From Oscillospiraceae bacterium (GTDB lineage Bacteria > Bacillota > Clostridia > Oscillospirales > Ruminococcaceae), in contig JAFPYQ010000326.1 of the NCBI GenBank assembly GCA_017394475.1, positions 1-16,570 of the forward strand: a stretch of 16,570 bases of DNA. The letters are read 5' to 3'. Each line of letters starts with the position of its first letter. Position 1 is the first letter of the stretch. Shown here piece after piece: positions 13,335 to 16,570 of this stretch. The position numbers and the translations under genes were made by a program. The notes beneath the pieces were generated by a model. The model was not told where the DNA came from. It ran no database searches and saw only the letters and a list, made by a program, of their open reading frames with translations.

Positions 13335-16300
13335 TCAGTTCTCACCAAAGAATTCCTCGTCTATCTTCCTTTCGGAAACAGCGCCGTGGGAAACGGTGTG
13401 ACCGACCACCTTGGAATAGTACTTATCGCCTCTCTGATCTGTGATGACAGCAGCGGTGAGATAATATCCGTTTTCAAGGATAGTGCGGGAAACTGCGGAA
13501 TTTTTCCCGAATTTTATGGATACACCGCACTTTTCTTCCTCAGAACCGGTATTGTAGTCATATACATCATAGACAGGTTCTATGGTGCTGCCTACTCTTA
13601 CCTCCTGCACCGATTTGGTGTTGGTGATGAAGTTGTCGTTGCCTGCATCATAGGGTATCTCCGATACGCCGTTTATCACATATTCCTCGGTGTCCCTGTT
13701 GAAGGAGAAAAGGAGATATGAAAGCGTCCCGTCGTACATGATCTTTGAGCGATATTCGATCGAGGAGGGTGAGGAACTTATTATATCAGTACACAGGGGC
13801 ACGCCGTCAAGGCATATCCATGTGCCGTCAAAATTACAGCAGAGGCTCCCCTCTCCGTCAAGATATGTGTTCTCATCATAGCCCAGCTCTACCTGAAGAT
13901 TCTTTCCCGCATCATATATGGCATTTTCCATGTAGTAGGACACCGTCATGCTCTGGAGCGTGGGGTCAACGGGGACAGTAAAGCCCTCATCATCGATCAC
14001 GGGGGCTGCCTTGCCGAAGCTTTCAAAGATAGCCGTGTTTATCACAGCAGGGACATGGTCGGAGAGCGTCTTTACATATTCCTGCATATCTTTACTCAGG
14101 CAGCCTGTCATTTTGTAGTAGTACAGTGCCTTAGTGCTCTCATCCTCGCAGATATTGTAAACATAGTCGAGCAGGTAGTAGAAGCCGTCAAAATCTTCAA
14201 CGCCGCAGGGCAGATACACCGCGATGCCCTGTGAATCGCTGAGGCTGCCATTTTCTCTGTGGTAGAGCACTGCCTCGCCGATAAGATTCTTTATCTTTGT
14301 GGATTCATCGGGATAGGTGTCCACCATATAATCCACATAGTTGCCAAGATCGGCAGAATTGAAAATATTGCTGACCTCACCGCCGTATCTGGTAGCCTTT
14401 CGGCCGCATCGGCCTATCTCGGAGAGAACGGAGATATCGGATGCTGCATCGGTGAGCTGCTTCTTTGTGAGCTCACAATAGGCATCGTAGAGATCACATC
14501 CCTTGTTCTCATCTATTACGGAGAATGTAACATCATTTGACCCCATCAGAATAGATATTATGGATGTGGTGGTATTGAGGGTCATGTAATAATCCATGTA
14601 GGAATCGGCTATATTCATCGCCGCCTGTGCAGGGCTCATGCCGGGATCATCGGCCAGCGCCCTGAGCCACGGGTCATAGTTCCAGCCCTCGCCGGGCTCT
14701 GTTTCCTCGGATACCGCAAGGTAGGATGCAAAACCGTCCAGATAATGCACTACTTCAATGGTGGACATAAGGCAGGCATCAAAGCCGATTATATCAAAGG
14801 CGGGGGACTCCCTGTCCGCATCATAGACCTTGTCAAGAGCACTGCGGATATCTGCAAGACTGAGGTCGGAGTTGAATATATAGTCCTGACCATAGCCGAA
14901 TGCTCCTCCGCCGTGATCCCACAGTACAAGGATATTGTGATCTGAATGGTAGTTCTCATTGCAGAAGGACAGGAAATCCGAAAGAGTATCGGGAGAACAG
15001 CTGTCCTGAATGGGAAGGTCGGAGACTTTTTCCATCTCGCCGTGCTTTATGAGGAAGCGCTGTGTGCGGTTGGGGTTTATCGAAGTCTCGCTCCAGCGCC
15101 TTGCACCGCCTGTCTGGACAACGATGTTCACATTATCGCCGTAATCATCGGTGAGCATCTCATATATATCCGTAGAGGCGCATCCCCGTCTGTCACTTTT
15201 CACCACTTCACTGGTGAGGACCGTGCTGCTGGCAATGGGCTTTACGGGTTCATACAGATATGCGGGAGCATCTATGCCGTTCTCGTAGAGCTCATCGGTA
15301 AAGCGGGCTATCATCTCGTTGGTCCTCTGCCTTGCCATGTAAGCGTTGTCTTCCCTCACGTCCCTTGTCTGTACATACACCAGGTCCGAAAGATCGTTCT
15401 CATAGTGATCCTCAAGGTTAGAACCCACCATATACACGCAGACTGTCCATGTATCATCCGCATTTCCGCGGGGCATGGCCTGTATCCTTGCGGCGCCGTT
15501 GGCATCGATGGGAGACAGCTCTTCTATCTTGTTGCGCTCTGCGGTCTCATAGCCGCTTTCTTCCCATCTTTCATATTCGGAATCTATGCTGTCCTCACTG
15601 ATAAACACTTCCGAACCTGCAAGCAGGATAACAGTCAGCAGAAGCACTGCACCGCACATCAGGCACAGCGGTCTGATGAGATATATGCGGAATATCCTGT
15701 ACGCAAGGGGTGCATCGGCATACTGCTCCTTGAGCTGTGCCTTTCTGCGTGCGGCTCTCTCTTTTCTCGCCCGCAGCTTTTCTTCCCTTGACACCTTGTC
15801 GGGCGGGAGCATCGCTGCAGCCTCGCTGCCGCAAAGATTCTCAACGGCATTTCGTATCTTACGCCTGCGCAGTATGATGCCCGTATGCACAAGAGCCACG
15901 ATGGTCGGGAGGATAAGATAGAGGTAATCTTCTCTGGTGAGGAATGAAACAGTGGATGTTCCCTGTACAAAGCGCTCTCTGAACATGAATATCGATGAGA
16001 TGAGCCCGTGCAGCACCATGAGCACCCACAGATGCTTGCCTCTGTAATATATCGCAGCATACACTATGCCTATGGCTATGAAGCACAATGCGCGGAAGAT
16101 GACCTCGTTGGCATTATCACTGTACAACAGATACTGCAGATGCAGAAGGCCGAAGAATATGCCCGATATTATGGCTGAATACCAGACACCTTCCTGATCT
16201 CTGCCGTTTTCTTCGCCTATCGAGCGGGATATGACGCCGTACATCACGGCTATCTCGGATATGCCCACACGCAGCAGCGACAGCACACCCAGGCATATAA

Positions 16301-16570
16301 CAAATGTGCTCTGCCACGACTCATTGCCATCCGCCACATCCAGCGCGGTCATCCCAAGTCCGATGCCTGCCGCCAGGAACATAGGCAGTGAAAGCAAGAG
16401 GGTCTTGCCGAACTTTTTCAGCCCGCCGCCGAAGGAACTGCCGTAACCCAGGACGGCTGCAAATAGCAGCGGCGCTATTATCCCTATCGCCTGCCCTGCA
16501 TAATCCTTGACGATGCCCGCAGGCACAAGGTCGAAAAGTCCTTTGAAAATAAGTCTTGCAGCCGCATAGA
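13335..16570 (-). CDS. CPBP-like membrane domain fused to a clostripain (C11) peptidase, 5' end outside window
   Basis: Residues here are numbered from the GTG at 16526, but the frame stays open with sensible hydrophobic sequence to the window edge, so the true start is probably outside. The N-terminal part (about 1-220) has roughly seven membrane segments and resembles CPBP/Abi intramembrane proteases: F125-G-L-L-H129 and L172-H173-G-L-I match motifs 2 and 3. Motif 1 (EExxxR) is degenerate, S90-E91-I-A-V-M-Y. A basic cytoplasmic stretch (220-268) and another membrane helix (about 283-304) lead to an extracellular clostripain domain. The catalytic dyad is H538 (L535-W-D-H-G-G-G) and C585 (G581-F-D-A-C-L-M-S). 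Clostripains cut after Arg. The C-terminal 250 residues are not recognised. It may be a membrane-tethered surface protease. Domain calls are firm; the activity of the CPBP half is doubtful. Confidence 0.87.
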   Translation of the reverse strand, partial: YAAARLIFKGLFDLVPAGIVKDYAGQAIGIIAPLLFAAVLGYGSSFGGGLKKFGKTLLLSLPMFLAAGIGLGMTALDVADGNESWQSTFVICLGVLSLLRVGISEIAVMYGVISRSIGEENGRDQEGVWYSAIISGIFFGLLHLQYLLYSDNANEVIFRALCFIAIGIVYAAIYYRGKHLWVLMVLHGLISSIFMFRERFVQGTSTVSFLTREDYLYLILPTIVALVHTGIILRRRKIRNAVENLCGSEAAAMLPPDKVSREEKLRARKERAARRKAQLKEQYADAPLAYRIFRIYLIRPLCLMCGAVLLLTVILLAGSEVFISEDSIDSEYERWEESGYETAERNKIEELSPIDANGAARIQAMPRGNADDTWTVCVYMVGSNLEDHYENDLSDLVYVQTRDVREDNAYMARQRTNEMIARFTDELYENGIDAPAYLYEPVKPIASSTVLTSEVVKSDRRGCASTDIYEMLTDDYGDNVNIVVQTGGARRWSETSINPNRTQRFLIKHGEMEKVSDLPIQDSCSPDTLSDFLSFCNENYHSDHNILVLWDHGGGAFGYGQDYIFNSDLSLADIRSALDKVYDADRESPAFDIIGFDACLMSTIEVVHYLDGFASYLAVSEETEPGEGWNYDPWLRALADDPGMSPAQAAMNIADSYMDYYMTLNTTTSIISILMGSNDVTFSVIDENKGCDLYDAYCELTKKQLTDAASDISVLSEIGRCGRKATRYGGEVSNIFNSADLGNYVDYMVDTYPDESTKIKNLIGEAVLYHRENGSLSDSQGIAVYLPCGVEDFDGFYYLLDYVYNICEDESTKALYYYKMTGCLSKDMQEYVKTLSDHVPAVINTAIFESFGKAAPVIDDEGFTVPVDPTLQSMTVSYYMENAIYDAGKNLQVELGYDENTYLDGEGSLCCNFDGTWICLDGVPLCTDIISSSPSSIEYRSKIMYDGTLSYLLFSFNRDTEEYVINGVSEIPYDAGNDNFITNTKSVQEVRVGSTIEPVYDVYDYNTGSEEEKCGVSIKFGKNSAVSRTILENGYYLTAAVITDQRGDKYYSKVVGHTVSHGAVSERKIDEEFFGEN

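Noticed and set aside
14946..15791. Long plus-strand open frame opposite the clostripain gene
   Set aside because: The minus strand carries clear C11 peptidase motifs across the same bases, and the plus-strand product shows no domain.
16526..16528. GTG as the true start of the CPBP-clostripain gene
   Set aside because: The frame continues upstream to the window edge with protein-like sequence and no visible ribosome binding site before the GTG.

Overview
The window reads as chromosomal DNA of a Gram-positive anaerobe of the Clostridia, most likely a Ruminococcus-like member of the Oscillospiraceae. This is inferred from protein style (DHHW protein, secreted M16C peptidase, CPBP-clostripain fusion, anaerobic-pathway CbiG), strong AGGAGG-type ribosome binding sites, sigma-A consensus promoters and roughly balanced G+C. 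The species cannot be fixed from the sequence alone. No tRNA, rRNA, CRISPR array, insertion sequence or phage gene was recognised.

Layout. (1) 12-2452, plus strand: the end of a histidine operon (hisI, hisE), then a membrane-anchored DHHW/SGNH-like surface protein closed by a strong terminator. (2) 2518-6034, plus strand: a self-contained five-gene transcription unit with its own consensus promoter, an operator-like palindrome on the -10 box, and a terminator. Its genes are an NrtR-like Nudix/winged-helix regulator, two tandem GNAT acetyltransferases, an 82-residue orphan protein, and a microbial-type poly(ADP-ribose) glycohydrolase/macro protein. (3) 6022-9414, plus strand: a perfect-consensus promoter whose -35 box lies inside the previous terminator, a roughly 180-nt leader with several long-range pairings, and a secreted M16C (PreP-like) zinc peptidase. 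A perfect bidirectional terminator follows. (4) 9416-10634, minus strand: cbiG and an overlapping 56-residue CxxC basic protein. (5) 10735-10890: a divergent control region with two well-formed promoters and a dyad between them. (6) 10956-13314, plus strand: an ArsB/CitMHS-type ion permease and an AraC-family regulator, probably co-transcribed. (7) 13335 to the right edge, minus strand: a large membrane protein joining a CPBP-like domain to an extracellular clostripain (C11) peptidase. Its 5' end lies outside the window.

The most interesting block is region 2. The regulator's Nudix box has lost catalytic glutamates, as expected for an ADP-ribose or NAD-metabolite sensor. The last gene of the same operon is predicted to release ADP-ribose. 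That suggests a feedback circuit in which ADP-ribose made by the hydrolase controls the operon, with two acetyltransferases and an orphan small protein as further parts. No ADP-ribosyltransferase is visible, so the substrate is unknown. The acetyltransferases are A+T-rich and share a patch of near-identical DNA inside otherwise diverged genes, pointing to duplication plus gene conversion.
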